NCBI RefSeq assembly: GCF_031454155.1
Contig: NZ_JAVDQG010000002.1
Span: 496,001-560,000, forward strand
Origin: Desmospora profundinema
Lineage (GTDB): Bacteria; Bacillota; Bacilli; Thermoactinomycetales; DSM-45169
Direction of reading: 5' to 3'
DNA length: 64,000 bases
Numbering within the stretch: the first letter of the stretch is position 1; each line of letters begins with the position of its first letter. The notes under the pieces were generated by a model. That model worked only from the letters and a program-made list of their open reading frames with translations, was not told the DNA's origin and searched no databases. Positions 8,745 through 17,610 of this stretch are shown in pieces. The position numbers were made by a program, and so were the translations under genes.

Positions 8745-9281
8745 TTAGCAATCCTTCTGTATATCACGTTTGAACGAGGCCGGAACACTGCAACCGTTGG
8801 AAGTAAAGTCGGCATCCCGTCCCGATTCCCCCGCCTGACGCCAAAATTCGACCACACAATCCAAAGGACGGGTCACGGCTTGCTCGTCGGCGAAAAACCA
8901 AGTCTTTTCCGGGGATGGAGCAGCAGAATCCCCGGAAAACGTCATGTAATATACCGTATAACGAACCGTTTCTCCCTCCGGTTCTTCGATATCAAAGTGC
9001 ATTTCGTGGCTGATGAGGAGATCCTCGAAGGCAGACCGATTCGTATGCTCCTCTCCGTCCTCCGTACGAGTCGTCAATGTGATTCGGTCTGCTTCCTCGT
9101 CTAACTGAATCCCAATGGCTTGTCCATAAACCACCAGTTCCGATTGTTGTAGGTCGAGACTCCCAGCCAGAATCGTTCCCTCATCCAAGACCCGCTCCAA
9201 CAGCCTTTCCAGTTCAGAAGCCGTCATCTCGCGAACGGACCCCTGAAAGTTAACGACATTGCCGTGGGGAAATATACGCAT
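8745..9281 (-). CDS. Conserved hypothetical acidic protein
   Basis: 178 aa; family not recognised. Acidic, soluble, no signal peptide or membrane segment. The centre reads as alternating strands (RITLTTRTEDGEE, ETVRYTVYYMTF). Two Cys lie in the last 20 residues. AAAGGAT lies about 11 bases before the ATG. It is followed by a terminator 265 bp downstream, and a 60-bp gap separates it from the acyl-CoA synthetase on the same strand. Confidence 0.65.
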   Translation of the reverse strand: MRIFPHGNVVNFQGSVREMTASELERLLERVLDEGTILAGSLDLQQSELVVYGQAIGIQLDEEADRITLTTRTEDGEEHTNRSAFEDLLISHEMHFDIEEPEGETVRYTVYYMTFSGDSAAPSPEKTWFFADEQAVTRPLDCVVEFWRQAGESGRDADFTSNGCSVPASFKRDIQKDC

Positions 9282-9341
9282 GGTTTGTCCGATCCTTTCC
9301 GTCGCATTCCCCCAGATTATACCCCAGTCTCTTCCCCGGAT

Positions 9342-10922
9342 TCAAGGGAATCGGCGTTTCCGCTCCTTTTCCAACTGCCTCAGCTCTACACGGCGAATTT
9401 TCCCACTGGTGGTTTTGGGTAGTTCCGAGATGAATTCCAACTCACGGGGATACTTATAGGGAGCCGTTATTTTTTTTACATGGGATTGCAGGTCGCGGCG
9501 CAAGCTCTCATTGGTTTCGTAACCGGTTTTGATGACGACAAACGCTTTTACCACGGATCCCCTGACGGGGTCAGGACTCGCCACAACCGCACATTCCCGC
9601 ACAGCGGGATGCTTCACCAACGCATCCTCCACTTCAAAGGGACCGATGGTATAACCGGAACTGATGATGATATCGTCTGAACGACCCTCAAACCAAAAGT
9701 AACCACCCTCATCCCGCCTGGCCTGATCTCCGGTGAGATACCACTGCCCGCGGAAGGCATGACGGGTGCGTTCCTCATCCCGGTAATAACCGGCAAACAA
9801 TGCCGGGGCATCCTTGTGAACAGCGATATTCCCCACTTCACCGACAGAAACGGGATTTCCCTTTTCATCAATGATTTCCACTTGATTGCCGGGAGTCGGT
9901 TTGCCCATGGAACCCGGTTTGACTTTCATATCCTTCAAAGTACCCACCAACAGGGTGTTCTCCGTCTGTCCATACCCGTCGCGAACCTCCACTTGAAAGT
10001 GGCGTCTGAAGGTATCAATCACTTCCCGGTTTAAGGGTTCACCCGCACTTACCGCACTGCGAAGATGGGATAGGTCGAACCGCTCTAACCCCTCTACCTT
10101 TGCCATCATCCGATATTCGGTAGGTGTGCAGCACAGCACCTGTACCTGCTTCTCCTCCATCAACGCTAAAGCCTTTTCCGGATCAAACCGCCCCTGATAT
10201 ACCAATGCCGTCGCCCCGCTAGCCAAAGTGGAAAGAAACGGGCTCCAAATCCATTTTGCCCAGCCTGGACCGGCGGTGGCCCATACACAGTCCCCCTCAC
10301 GAATATCCAGCCATTGTTGTGAAGCTACGCGATGATGGGCGAGTGACCAACGATGGAGGTGAATCACTCCTTTTGGTCCGCCGGTTGTCCCGGAGGTATA
10401 AGAGAGAAAAGCCACATCGTCGGCACTGATTTTCGGAAGGTTCACTCCTTCCGCACCATCACCCAATCGGTAGAAATCATTCCATCGGTCGTTTTTTTCA
10501 CCGTTTACCACCCAGCCCCATCGGACGGCGGGCGCCTCATGGACCGCTTGATCCACCCGGGGGACCATGGAACCATCCATGATAACAGCAACCGCTTCGG
10601 CATGTTGAAGTCGATAGGTAATATCGGCAGACTGCAACATCTCCGACCCCGGCAACACCACCAAACCGGCCTTTAAAGCACCCATGTAAGCGATATAGGC
10701 TTCGGGTACGCGCGGCAATAAGAGAAGAATCCGATCCCCCCGTTGCAATCCAGCTGCGATCAGCCCCTTGGCTACCCGTTCTGAAAGCGTCTTCAATTCT
10801 GCGTATGTCACTTCCCGTTCCAAGCCGGTTTCATTGCACCACCGGATGGCGACACGGTCGGATCCGGCATGGCGATCCATGAGATCCACCAGGTTAAAGG
10901 GTTGGGGAATGGTCCATTTCAT
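9342..10922 (-). CDS. Acyl-CoA synthetase (AMP-forming; acetate/medium-chain type, YtcI-like)
   Basis: 526 aa. Activates a carboxylate with ATP and CoA through an acyl-adenylate. The adenylate-forming P-loop YTSGTTGGPKG, the hinge region TGDQARRDEGG with FEGRSDD, and the catalytic lysine motif TTSGKIRR near the C-terminus are all present. Start ATG 10922 follows GGAGGG by 6 bases; the open frame extends 48 codons further but without a site. Length and motifs match acetate-CoA ligase/medium-chain synthetases such as YtcI. Chain-length preference cannot be read from sequence. Confidence 0.92.
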   Translation of the reverse strand: MKWTIPQPFNLVDLMDRHAGSDRVAIRWCNETGLEREVTYAELKTLSERVAKGLIAAGLQRGDRILLLLPRVPEAYIAYMGALKAGLVVLPGSEMLQSADITYRLQHAEAVAVIMDGSMVPRVDQAVHEAPAVRWGWVVNGEKNDRWNDFYRLGDGAEGVNLPKISADDVAFLSYTSGTTGGPKGVIHLHRWSLAHHRVASQQWLDIREGDCVWATAGPGWAKWIWSPFLSTLASGATALVYQGRFDPEKALALMEEKQVQVLCCTPTEYRMMAKVEGLERFDLSHLRSAVSAGEPLNREVIDTFRRHFQVEVRDGYGQTENTLLVGTLKDMKVKPGSMGKPTPGNQVEIIDEKGNPVSVGEVGNIAVHKDAPALFAGYYRDEERTRHAFRGQWYLTGDQARRDEGGYFWFEGRSDDIIISSGYTIGPFEVEDALVKHPAVRECAVVASPDPVRGSVVKAFVVIKTGYETNESLRRDLQSHVKKITAPYKYPRELEFISELPKTTSGKIRRVELRQLEKERKRRFP

Positions 10923-11033
10923 GGCAATCCCTCCACTCGGTCGTTTGCCCAACACTTCGACAGAGTGAACCTTTTTCCTCCACTTAACCGCACAAGTGTC
11001 GCCATGAACCATTCGTTTCATGGACACAATAAA

Positions 11034-11063
11034 TGAAGGCAGCGGGGTACCCACTGCCTTCCA
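11034..11063 (-). terminator. Terminator of the alpha/beta SASP gene
   Basis: Minus strand GAAGGCAG-N11-CTGCCTTC followed by ATTTATTG; 42 bp after the SASP stop codon. Confidence 0.65.
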
Positions 11064-11104
11064 CACCAGATTTATAAACTTATCACCGCTGAACCGAGGC
11101 CGCC

Positions 11105-11317
11105 TTAGCGAGCGCCACCGCTCAGTTGTTGCTCGGCCAGAGAGACCAAGCGTTTCGTGATTTCCCCACCTACAGAACCGTTGGCACGAGAAGTGGTGTC
11201 AGGGCCCAGTTGGACGCCAAACTCAGAAGCGATTTCGAACTTCAGCTGATCCAGGGCTTGAGCGGCACCAGGAACCAGCAGTTGGTTGGTAGCACGTTCG
11301 CGTTGTTGCTGTTGCAT
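11105..11317 (-). CDS. Alpha/beta-type small acid-soluble spore protein
   Basis: 70 aa DNA-binding spore protein that coats and protects the dormant chromosome. The family signatures are clear: [15 protein letters not shown] with the germination-protease (GPR) cleavage site in FEIASEFG, then [22 protein letters not shown]. Length is typical. Start ATG 11317 with AAGGAGGTG upstream; terminator downstream. A sigma-G-like promoter is visible 32-62 bases upstream of the start. Confidence 0.97.
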   Translation of the reverse strand: MQQQQRERATNQLLVPGAAQALDQLKFEIASEFGVQLGPDTTSRANGSVGGEITKRLVSLAEQQLSGGAR

Positions 11318-11348
11318 TTGCGATTCACCTCCTTGTAGATGGTACTCT

Positions 11349-11379
11349 TATGATGCATTGCTGGCGGTGACCCCATTCA
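11349..11379 (-). promoter_or_regulatory. Possible sigma-G promoter of the SASP gene
   Basis: On the minus strand TGAATG, 18 bases, CATCATA. This is near the forespore sigma-G consensus (TGAATA, 17-18 bases, CATACTA) and sits at a suitable distance from a SASP start codon. Inference only. Confidence 0.45.
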
Positions 11380-11499
11380 AGTGAAATTTTGGAATGAACG
11401 AGTTCGATTTTTACAGCTGAAAGTAAACCGTGTTGCACCTGATGGACACCTCTGCATACATTGTTGACGAGATCCCTTCCGTAAAGGGGTGTGATACTT

Positions 11500-11721
11500 A
11501 TGAAAGAGGAATATGTTCGTTTGTTGGGAAGGCTTCAAACACTGGACTTTTTTCTGCTGGAACTGAATCTGCATCTGGCAAGCGATCCTCATGATCCGTT
11601 AGCCATTCAAAAAAAACGGGATATCCATCAAATCCGTCAGGAGCTGAAGGAACAAACCCGCCAATTTCCAGAGTGGATCGTCCCCCATTTAGACTCGGAA
11701 AAATGGGAGGATTCCCGCTGA
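11500..11721 (+). CDS. CotJB-like spore coat protein
   Basis: 73 aa. The first 50 residues (YVRLLGRLQTLDFFLLELNL and on through DPLAIQKKRDIHQIRQELK) match the helical pattern of CotJB, a mother-cell coat protein of Bacillus. The usual aromatic PWPW C-terminus is missing; the tail here is FPEWIVPHLDSEKWEDSR. ATG 11500 with AAAGGGG 10 bases upstream; a GTG three codons earlier is too close to that site. No cotJA or cotJC lies next to it, so it is a stand-alone copy. A strong terminator follows. Confidence 0.7.
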   Translation: MKEEYVRLLGRLQTLDFFLLELNLHLASDPHDPLAIQKKRDIHQIRQELKEQTRQFPEWIVPHLDSEKWEDSR

Positions 11722-11767
11722 CGGTCGGAAGAACCGTTGAAGCAAGCACGATTTACTGTTCGTGCAA

Positions 11768-11803
11768 ACGAGCCCGGCACATCGGAGTGCCGGGCTCGTT
11801 TTT
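11768..11803 (+). terminator. Strong terminator after the CotJB-like gene
   Basis: ACGAGCCCGGCAC-ATCGGA-GTGCCGGGCTCGT stem followed by TTTT. Probably also helps end the convergent 11818-11973 transcript. Confidence 0.85.
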
Positions 11804-11817
11804 ATGGGTTATTCAAG

Positions 11818-11973
11818 TTAGTTCGCCTGTTTCAGTTGATGCCATTGACTTCTCAGTTGTTCCATCTCCTGACGAATCTCCAACTGTTCCAAAAATTCAT
11901 GCCGCTCGATGGCTTGCCTGTATTCTTCTTTTTTCATTTGATATTTCTTCTTCAATTCAAGCATTGGATCCAT
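11818..11973 (-). CDS. Small coiled-coil protein, unknown
   Basis: 51 aa, almost entirely charged helix (LELKKKYQMKKEEYRQAIER). GGAGGAGA lies 7 bases before the ATG at 11973, which decides the start over a longer frame. The family is not recognised. The gene is convergent with the CotJB-like gene. Confidence 0.65.
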   Translation of the reverse strand: MDPMLELKKKYQMKKEEYRQAIERHEFLEQLEIRQEMEQLRSQWHQLKQAN

Positions 11974-12114
11974 GATTCGCTCTCCTCCATTCACAAAAAT
12001 CAGGTGCACCACCGGCACTACCTACAGTGTCGCAAAAGAGCTTTACAATAACCCATTCCCCTCTAAAGCCCCCGGTAAACCCATTCAAAGAAATAAAACT
12101 GCCGGCCATAACGG

Positions 12115-12552
12115 TCAGCAGTTTTCATCTTTTTGATGATCCCGACTCCTTTTTCTGTACAAAACCGAGCGACGAAAGAGCGGATACATCCGAGAAGCAT
12201 CGACTGCCGTCCACAACCGGGTTCCCGCAACCACCCGATCATCTGGTCGGAATCGGATGTAGTCGTGCCGCTGGAGTGTGCGGATCAATGTTTCCCACTG
12301 ATCGTTCGATCCCAGATGTTCCCGGAACAAGCGGTACACTTCGTTTAAATCCACCGACGAATCGCGCTCACGCCAATCCGGATCCAACCGCGGATACACC
12401 AGCAACCCCCACAGGATCACCAATGACGCCCTGGATAAGTCATCCCAATCTTGGTGGGGGCGTTCCTCATCTTTTTCTTTTTGACCTCCGACGCTTCGAC
12501 CAAACCGGGACGTCAACCATAAACTGATCTCCTGAACCGACAGATGTGCCAC
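12115..12552 (-). CDS. Hypothetical protein
   Basis: 145 aa, GTG start with AAAGGGG 9 bases upstream. Soluble; N-terminal helix (LSVQEISLWLTSRF), a DEDR-rich middle and a basic C-terminus. The sequence LNEVYRLFREHLGSNDQWETLI could be a small helical fold. Not recognised. It stands alone between the 51 aa gene and a 368-bp AT-rich gap. Confidence 0.6.
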   Translation of the reverse strand: MAHLSVQEISLWLTSRFGRSVGGQKEKDEERPHQDWDDLSRASLVILWGLLVYPRLDPDWRERDSSVDLNEVYRLFREHLGSNDQWETLIRTLQRHDYIRFRPDDRVVAGTRLWTAVDASRMYPLFRRSVLYRKRSRDHQKDENC

Positions 12553-12920
12553 GTATTCTCGCCCCTTTCCAGGCTGTATCGATCATTTCGCCGGGCCGAT
12601 CTGGCCCGTCGAGGCGTATCTGAACCCAAACCCATGATAAAATCCGTGGGTGGAAACTTTCGGTACCAAGATATTATCTTTATCGCCCATTAGACGTATG
12701 GATATACTAAATTAGGGAAAAAATAACCATCCCGGTTCAACCAATCATTTCTTTAAGGTTCATAAATATGGATATATCAGAGCGGGATTTTAGGAAGATG
12801 GTGATGATCACACCTTTATGGGGGATTTTTAGGGTAGTTTTTCTAAGATTTTGGTGGAAAACGACATTTAACTTTTGTTATATTAATAGGTAAAGAAGTC
12901 GATATGGGGTGAGGGATGGC
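12553..12920. other. AT-rich intergenic region, promoter side of the SANT-like gene
   Basis: 368 bp with no open frame of note. From about 12650 it is visibly more AT-rich than its surroundings and includes GTTATATTAATAGG at about 12876, a plausible -10 element. No clear hairpin terminator or repeat seen. Confidence 0.4.
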
Positions 12921-13727
12921 ATGTTCGACACAAAAAAGGGGAAATACTCCTTTGAAGAAAATGAACGAATAATCGAAAAAATGAACGAGGGCGTCCAAGA
13001 GGGGATCCGGGAACGAGACATCTTAAAAGAACTAGCAACCGAATTGAATCGAGGATTTGCCGGAATCATGTCTCATGTTCGAAAGCTGCGAACCGAATAT
13101 CCAGAACGTTTTTTATCGAAAGGGAATTCCGGCAATGGACAGGATAAACGGCTAAACAGCTGGACTGAGGAAGAAGAAAATCAAGTAATTGATCGTGTCA
13201 ACAGCTTTCTGGAACAAGGAAAATCGCTTTCCTCCGCCATCGCCCACCTTGAGAAAGAACTAAAACGGACACAGGGAGCCATCTACCAACGGATCTATAC
13301 CCTCCGCCGTAAATACCCGGACCGATTCAGCCGTGCACCAGAATCTCGCCCACGCAGGAGACGTCAGTTGGAAGAGTGGCAGTTACAGCGCCCTGTCATT
13401 CGCAACCTGAACGGACACTCCATCTCCGTTGAAGCAGAACCGAAATGGACAGAATCACACCCGGAGACAGCGGCTACATTAGAGTCCGCCACCATCCCAT
13501 CACAACACGAGACTTCGGAATTGGAACTGGTAATAAAAGCGTTTGAAAATCGCTATGGAAAACCGAGTGCCTCCACAAGGAAGCAGCTGATACGACTAAT
13601 GAGAGAGTACGGACATACCCGCGTCTCCATCGCCTTGTTCACTTTACAGGATGATCGGGAATTTCCTGCCATGATCGCGCGTTTCCTTGAATCCCATTTA
13701 GATAAAAGAAGCCGGTCGGTGAAATAA
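12921..13727 (+). CDS. Tandem SANT/Myb-like DNA-binding protein (possible regulator)
   Basis: 268 aa. Two tandem copies of a ~55-residue helical module can be aligned by eye: YSFEENERIIEKMNEG...HVRKLRTEYPERF and NSWTEEEENQVIDRVNSF...RIYTLRRKYPDRF. These resemble Myb/SANT-type helix-turn-helix units such as those in the RsfA/YlbO group of sporulation regulators. A basic linker (RPRRRR) and a C-terminal helical domain follow. ATG 12921 is favoured by GGTGAGGG just upstream; a GTG at 12909 is the alternative. A hairpin terminator follows the stop. Target genes are unknown. Confidence 0.7.
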   Translation: MFDTKKGKYSFEENERIIEKMNEGVQEGIRERDILKELATELNRGFAGIMSHVRKLRTEYPERFLSKGNSGNGQDKRLNSWTEEEENQVIDRVNSFLEQGKSLSSAIAHLEKELKRTQGAIYQRIYTLRRKYPDRFSRAPESRPRRRRQLEEWQLQRPVIRNLNGHSISVEAEPKWTESHPETAATLESATIPSQHETSELELVIKAFENRYGKPSASTRKQLIRLMREYGHTRVSIALFTLQDDREFPAMIARFLESHLDKRSRSVK

Positions 13728-13729
13728 AA

Positions 13730-13761
13730 AGAGCGCGGATGATTTTACAGATCCGCGCTCT
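13730..13761. terminator. Bidirectional hairpin between the SANT-like gene and minE
   Basis: AGAGCGCGGAT, 10-base loop, ATCCGCGCTCT: an 11-bp perfect stem preceded by AAAAA and followed by TCTTCG. It overlaps the last codons of minE. Confidence 0.7.
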
Positions 13762-14035
13762 CTTCGTCGTCAGCGTTTGCTCGCAGTCTTACCGGGATAC
13801 TGGCATTTAAGATCGTTGTGTTGTCCTTTGGACGGGATTGTGGTCGAATTTCAACTTGTCCCACCACATCATAGCCAAATTCGTCACAAAGATCGATCAA
13901 TCGGGCTTGAAATTGCTTCAGCCTCCGCTCATCAATGTCGGATCGTTGGTAGCTGAGTACCAAGGATAAACGATCGTCCGCAGTTGCTGCCGTCGGACGC
14001 TCTTTTTCTTTTCCAAACATATTTAAAAAAGACAC
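13745..14035 (-). CDS. minE: Cell division topological specificity factor MinE
   Basis: 96 aa. Residues about 20-75 match MinE: DRLSLVLSYQRSDIDERRLK, then LIDLCDEFGYDVV (the contact-helix/strand region that binds MinD), then strands ending TTILNASIPV. MinE stimulates MinD ATPase and drives Min oscillation. Start: GTG 14035, preceded by GAGGTG at 6 bases; the earlier GTG overlaps that site. It lies 18 bp after minD and is surely co-transcribed. MinE is usual in Proteobacteria and Clostridia but not in Bacillus, where DivIVA/MinJ replace it. Confidence 0.85.
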   Translation of the reverse strand: MSFLNMFGKEKERPTAATADDRLSLVLSYQRSDIDERRLKQFQARLIDLCDEFGYDVVGQVEIRPQSRPKDNTTILNASIPVRLRANADDEESADL

Positions 14036-14053
14036 GGAATTCACCTCGGTTCG

Positions 14054-14854
14054 TCAGGCGATATGAAAGATTCGTTTGATCCGATTGATGAGGCTCGTTT
14101 CCTCTAAGTCCAGATAAGGGACTTCTTCACCGTTAATCCGGCGGGCAATATTGTTGAAAGCGCGGCCGGCCAGTGATTTTTCGTCCAATACCACCGGTTC
14201 CCCCGTGTTGGAAGAACGGATGATCCGTCTATCTTCCGGTACAATTCCCAACAAATTAATGGCCAGATGGTTTTGGACCCGTTCCACACTGAGCATATCG
14301 CCGTCTTTTACCATACCCGGCTGCACCCGGTTGACGATCAGATCAATCTGTTCCAGATCAGCAGACTCCAATAAGCCGATCACCCGATCCGAATCCCGCA
14401 CCGATGGAATCTCGGGATTAACAACCAGAATAGCACGATCTGCCGGTGCGATCGCGTTGCGAAAGCCGCCTTCAATGCCGGCCGGGGAGTCGATCAGAAT
14501 AAATTCAAACTCCGGGCGCAGTTCATCCACCAACTGCTTAACCTGAGCAGGGCTCACTTCTTCCTTGTACCTGGTCTGAGCAGCAGGAAGCAAAGCCAGA
14601 GTGGGATATTCCTTGTGACGTACCAAGGATTGGCGAAGCTTACTGGTTCCCTCAATCACATCTATCAGGTCATACACAATCCGATTTTCCAGACCCAACA
14701 TCAAATCCAATTTGCGCAAGCCGATATCGGTGTCCATCACACATACCTGACGCCCCAGCTGAGCCAAGGCGAGGCCAACCGAGGCGACGGTTGTCGACTT
14801 TCCGACGCCGCCTTTTCCGCTTGTCACCGTAATCGCCACGGATTTGTGCTCCAT
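14054..14854 (-). CDS. minD: Septum site-determining ATPase MinD
   Basis: 266 aa ParA/MinD-family ATPase. Deviant Walker A GKGGVGKS at 13-20, switch region DTDIGLRKLD, Walker B-like FILIDSPAGIE, and an amphipathic C-terminal membrane-targeting helix (SLINRIKRIFHIA). The last feature separates it from FlhG and ParA relatives. MinD binds the membrane as a dimer and recruits MinC to block polar FtsZ rings. minE follows; no minC is adjacent on either side, so MinC must be encoded elsewhere or be absent. Confidence 0.93.
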   Translation of the reverse strand: MEHKSVAITVTSGKGGVGKSTTVASVGLALAQLGRQVCVMDTDIGLRKLDLMLGLENRIVYDLIDVIEGTSKLRQSLVRHKEYPTLALLPAAQTRYKEEVSPAQVKQLVDELRPEFEFILIDSPAGIEGGFRNAIAPADRAILVVNPEIPSVRDSDRVIGLLESADLEQIDLIVNRVQPGMVKDGDMLSVERVQNHLAINLLGIVPEDRRIIRSSNTGEPVVLDEKSLAGRAFNNIARRINGEEVPYLDLEETSLINRIKRIFHIA

Positions 14855-15110
14855 TACCCTTTTGCCCCTTTCCCCATGCCCTTTCTATCTACCCAACCAT
14901 CTCGGGGATCCCCCGGTCCCCACCGCAAGAAAAGAAAAGCCCGGGTCCCCTCCGGTAACGAAACCCCGGGAAACGTTGAAAAAACTCCCAGAAGGAATAA
15001 GAAACCTTCTTCACTCCGCTTAAAATTCCAATGATTTTTCCCTTTTGACACCCTGCAACAATATTCCCTATTATTGTATCAAATTCCTTCAAGCAAAAGA
15101 AGAGAGTCTA

Positions 15111-15488
15111 TCATTTATCGGGCAGAGAAGCGTAACGGGTTGTAAACCGTTCCAACTCTTTAGACAAAACTCGCCAAACGATAACCACCGCCGCTCCATC
15201 ATCCACATACCCTACAACCGGCAAATAATCGGGAATGACATCGATCGGCATAATAAAATATAGCAGAGCCGCTCCAGCCAACGCTTTTTTCCACCGACTG
15301 GTTTCCGGATCCCGGAAATAATAATACAACACTTTCAACTTCTCCACTACTTGCCCAATCCCGCCGACCCGCTTTACTTTACGGTTGAAACCATCCAGAA
15401 TGCGCTTCCTTCCCAAGGGAGTGACCGCTTGATTCGCCAGCGGTTTCAACCTTTCCCTTACCTGATTTTCCATAGCCGAAGACGTCAT
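15111..15488 (-). CDS. YkvA family (DUF1232) membrane protein
   Basis: 125 aa. The hallmark stretch LLYFIMPIDVIPDYLPVVGY followed by VDDGAAV is the DUF1232 core, a membrane-associated hairpin. AAAGGGGTGG precedes the ATG at 15488; a GTG three codons earlier is less likely. It is transcribed with the zinc-ribbon gene upstream (20-bp gap). Function of the family is unknown. Confidence 0.85.
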   Translation of the reverse strand: MTSSAMENQVRERLKPLANQAVTPLGRKRILDGFNRKVKRVGGIGQVVEKLKVLYYYFRDPETSRWKKALAGAALLYFIMPIDVIPDYLPVVGYVDDGAAVVIVWRVLSKELERFTTRYASLPDK

Positions 15489-15508
15489 TTCAACCACCCC
15501 TTTCCCGT

Positions 15509-16030
15509 TTAGTCATGGTACATATGCTTGTTGCAATGCGGGCAAATAACGGCATCTTCTTTCACTTGTTCCGTACAATGAGGACAAATGAACAAGGCTT
15601 GTCCCTCCAGTTCAGCCAACACCTCCGGACTGATGCCTTCTGATTGGAGTGGAGCCGATTGCGACGGGGAAGTATCGACCGCTGGAGCTCCCGGTCCTCC
15701 TTCGGAGGACTTTTTTTCCAATCGCTCCTTGGCTTCCTGTTTCTTCAGTTCCTCCAATTCCTGTTCCCATCGCTGGATCGTTTCGCGGATCGATCGAATC
15801 TGTGACAGCGAAGCACGGAGAGAATCCGTTATTTCCCATTTTTCTTTCCGTTCCCACAGATGGTAGGCTTCAAATCCCAACTGGCGGTAGAGGCGTTCCT
15901 CCTCCTCTTTCTTTCCTTTGATGGCGATCGTCAACCGGCTGATGTCCACCAATTTCTTGGAACGCTGACTGGTGGACTCAATCCCCTTCTTCAGGTTTTG
16001 CTTCAAGTCTGTAAGCAAGCCCACTCGCAT
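15509..16030 (-). CDS. Coiled-coil protein with C-terminal zinc ribbon
   Basis: 173 aa. Residues about 30-105 form a long charged coiled coil, then a Ser/Pro/Gly linker, then a zinc ribbon with two CxxC knuckles (FICPHCTEQVKEDAVICPHC). The architecture resembles small cytoplasmic zinc-ribbon proteins of Firmicutes with unknown role. AAAGGAG lies only 3 bases before ATG 16030 but 9 bases before a GTG two codons on, so translation may begin at 16024. It is in a probable operon with the YkvA gene. Confidence 0.8.
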   Translation of the reverse strand: MRVGLLTDLKQNLKKGIESTSQRSKKLVDISRLTIAIKGKKEEEERLYRQLGFEAYHLWERKEKWEITDSLRASLSQIRSIRETIQRWEQELEELKKQEAKERLEKKSSEGGPGAPAVDTSPSQSAPLQSEGISPEVLAELEGQALFICPHCTEQVKEDAVICPHCNKHMYHD

Positions 16031-16261
16031 TCGCTCCTTTTTCGCTCGTCCCCCTGATGAAGGAGTCCTTCTTTGACCCCATTGTACGATGAAAACGCAC
16101 CAACTTCCAGGAAACAGACCAGACTTGTACTCAAAGTCCCCAATCTGAGCGTAAGCGAAATCAAATCGAGGGAATGCGGCGAGATCGTCTATTCCTACTA
16201 AATAAAAACGAACAGAAGGACATCGGTGACGTCATTCCGTTCGTTTTCCCATACCCAATCG

Positions 16262-17491
16262 TTATCGGGCAGACGAGACTTTTTGAGAAACAGGGGATCG
16301 CTTGGGGGAAGAAACCCTGGATTGACTTCCCTTCAGCCACCAGGCTCCGATGAGCAGCATGGCACCCGTCAGTAGAAACAGCCCCCGAATCCCGATGATG
16401 CCGGAAAGAAAGCCGCCGGTGACGGGTCCCAACATATTGCCGAGAAAGACGGCACTGGTGCTGTACCCATATGCCGTGCTCTCTTTACCGACAGGAGCAT
16501 TTTTACGGATAAGGGCGTTCAAGGAAGGAAGCAGTCCCCCGACGCACAGCCCTAATAAGAAGCGCAAAATCAGCAACTGCCAAACCGATTGCACCCACGC
16601 ATGGGGGATAGAGAAGATGGCCGCTCCGATCATGGCAAAAAACAGAACCCGCTCCGACCCGAACCGATCCCCCCACTTACCCAGTTGCGGAGAAGACAGC
16701 ATATTGGCTAAACCGGTGACGGCCGTAACCAGTCCTGCAAAAAAAGCCACATATCCGCCGGGAGCACCCAACTGATCCACAAACAGAGGCATTTGGGGCA
16801 TAGGGGCCAACATCGCAAACTGCAACAGAAAGCCGACGGAAAAAAGGAACAGAAGCGGTCTCTGATGCAAAATAAAGGATCCTTCCGCAAAAAACCCTCC
16901 TCTTTTCTGTGACGGATCCGGCTTCACCTCTTCTTTCACCATCAGTAAGACGACCAGTGTTGCCAAACCGATAATCACACTGGTCAAGAAAAAAATCATG
17001 CGGAACCCAACAATTTCAGCCATTGCTCCACCGATGAAGGGGCCCAGGATGCTCCCTGCCACTGCACCGGATTGCAGCATGCCAAGCGCATAACCCGCCT
17101 TCTCCTTGGGCGTGTTGGTTGCGGTGAGAGAGATGGAGGCGGGAATGAATCCGGACACCGTTCCGTTTAACAATCGCAACAGCAACAACTGAACCGGGCT
17201 TGTCGCCAATCCCGTCAGGAATATCACGATGGCCATGCCGACTCCCGAACGCAACACCATGATCTTGCGCCCCACCTTGTCAGCCAGACTCCCCCAAACA
17301 GGAGCCATCACAAATGCGGACAAAAAGTTGATTCCAAAAATTACACCGGACCATATTTGAGCCTGTGCCGGATCTGTCACCCCCATCTCCTTGAGATACA
17401 AGGGTAAAAAGGGGATAATCATGGTCATGGCCCCCATGACCAAAAACTGTGATACCATCAAAATGTACAAATTACGTCTCCAGGTTTCCAT
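16262..17491 (-). CDS. MFS transporter, drug:H+ antiporter type (YttB/MdtG-like)
   Basis: 409 aa, about 12 membrane segments. The loop 2-3 signature GSLADKVGRKIM (motif A of MFS drug exporters) is present, and motif C is suggested by GMLQSGAVAGSILGPFIGG near segment 5. A second degenerate motif A (GKWGDRFGSERV) begins the C-terminal half. The basic tail is cytoplasmic. It is monocistronic, preceded by a weak bidirectional hairpin at about 16204-16246. Substrate unknown; efflux of toxic compounds is the family role. Confidence 0.9.
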   Translation of the reverse strand: METWRRNLYILMVSQFLVMGAMTMIIPFLPLYLKEMGVTDPAQAQIWSGVIFGINFLSAFVMAPVWGSLADKVGRKIMVLRSGVGMAIVIFLTGLATSPVQLLLLRLLNGTVSGFIPASISLTATNTPKEKAGYALGMLQSGAVAGSILGPFIGGAMAEIVGFRMIFFLTSVIIGLATLVVLLMVKEEVKPDPSQKRGGFFAEGSFILHQRPLLFLFSVGFLLQFAMLAPMPQMPLFVDQLGAPGGYVAFFAGLVTAVTGLANMLSSPQLGKWGDRFGSERVLFFAMIGAAIFSIPHAWVQSVWQLLILRFLLGLCVGGLLPSLNALIRKNAPVGKESTAYGYSTSAVFLGNMLGPVTGGFLSGIIGIRGLFLLTGAMLLIGAWWLKGSQSRVSSPKRSPVSQKVSSAR

Positions 17492-17556
17492 CGCTTTACC
17501 TTGTCATCCCCTTCATTTTCTGGTACCAAGTATTTAGTTTAACGAAATATAAAACC

Positions 17557-17589
17557 AAAAAAAGCTGCCTTGCACCAGTACCAGGCAGC
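17557..17589 (-). terminator. Terminator of ylbG
   Basis: Minus strand GCTGCCTGG-N8-CAAGGCAGC followed by TTTTTTT, 21 bp after the ylbG stop. Confidence 0.85.
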
Positions 17590-17610
17590 AACATTGCCGT
17601 TACAATTCCC

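Noticed and set aside
11377-11592. 71-codon minus-strand frame between SASP and CotJB-like genes
   Set aside because: Overlaps the CotJB-like gene antisense and the SASP promoter region; composition not protein-like.
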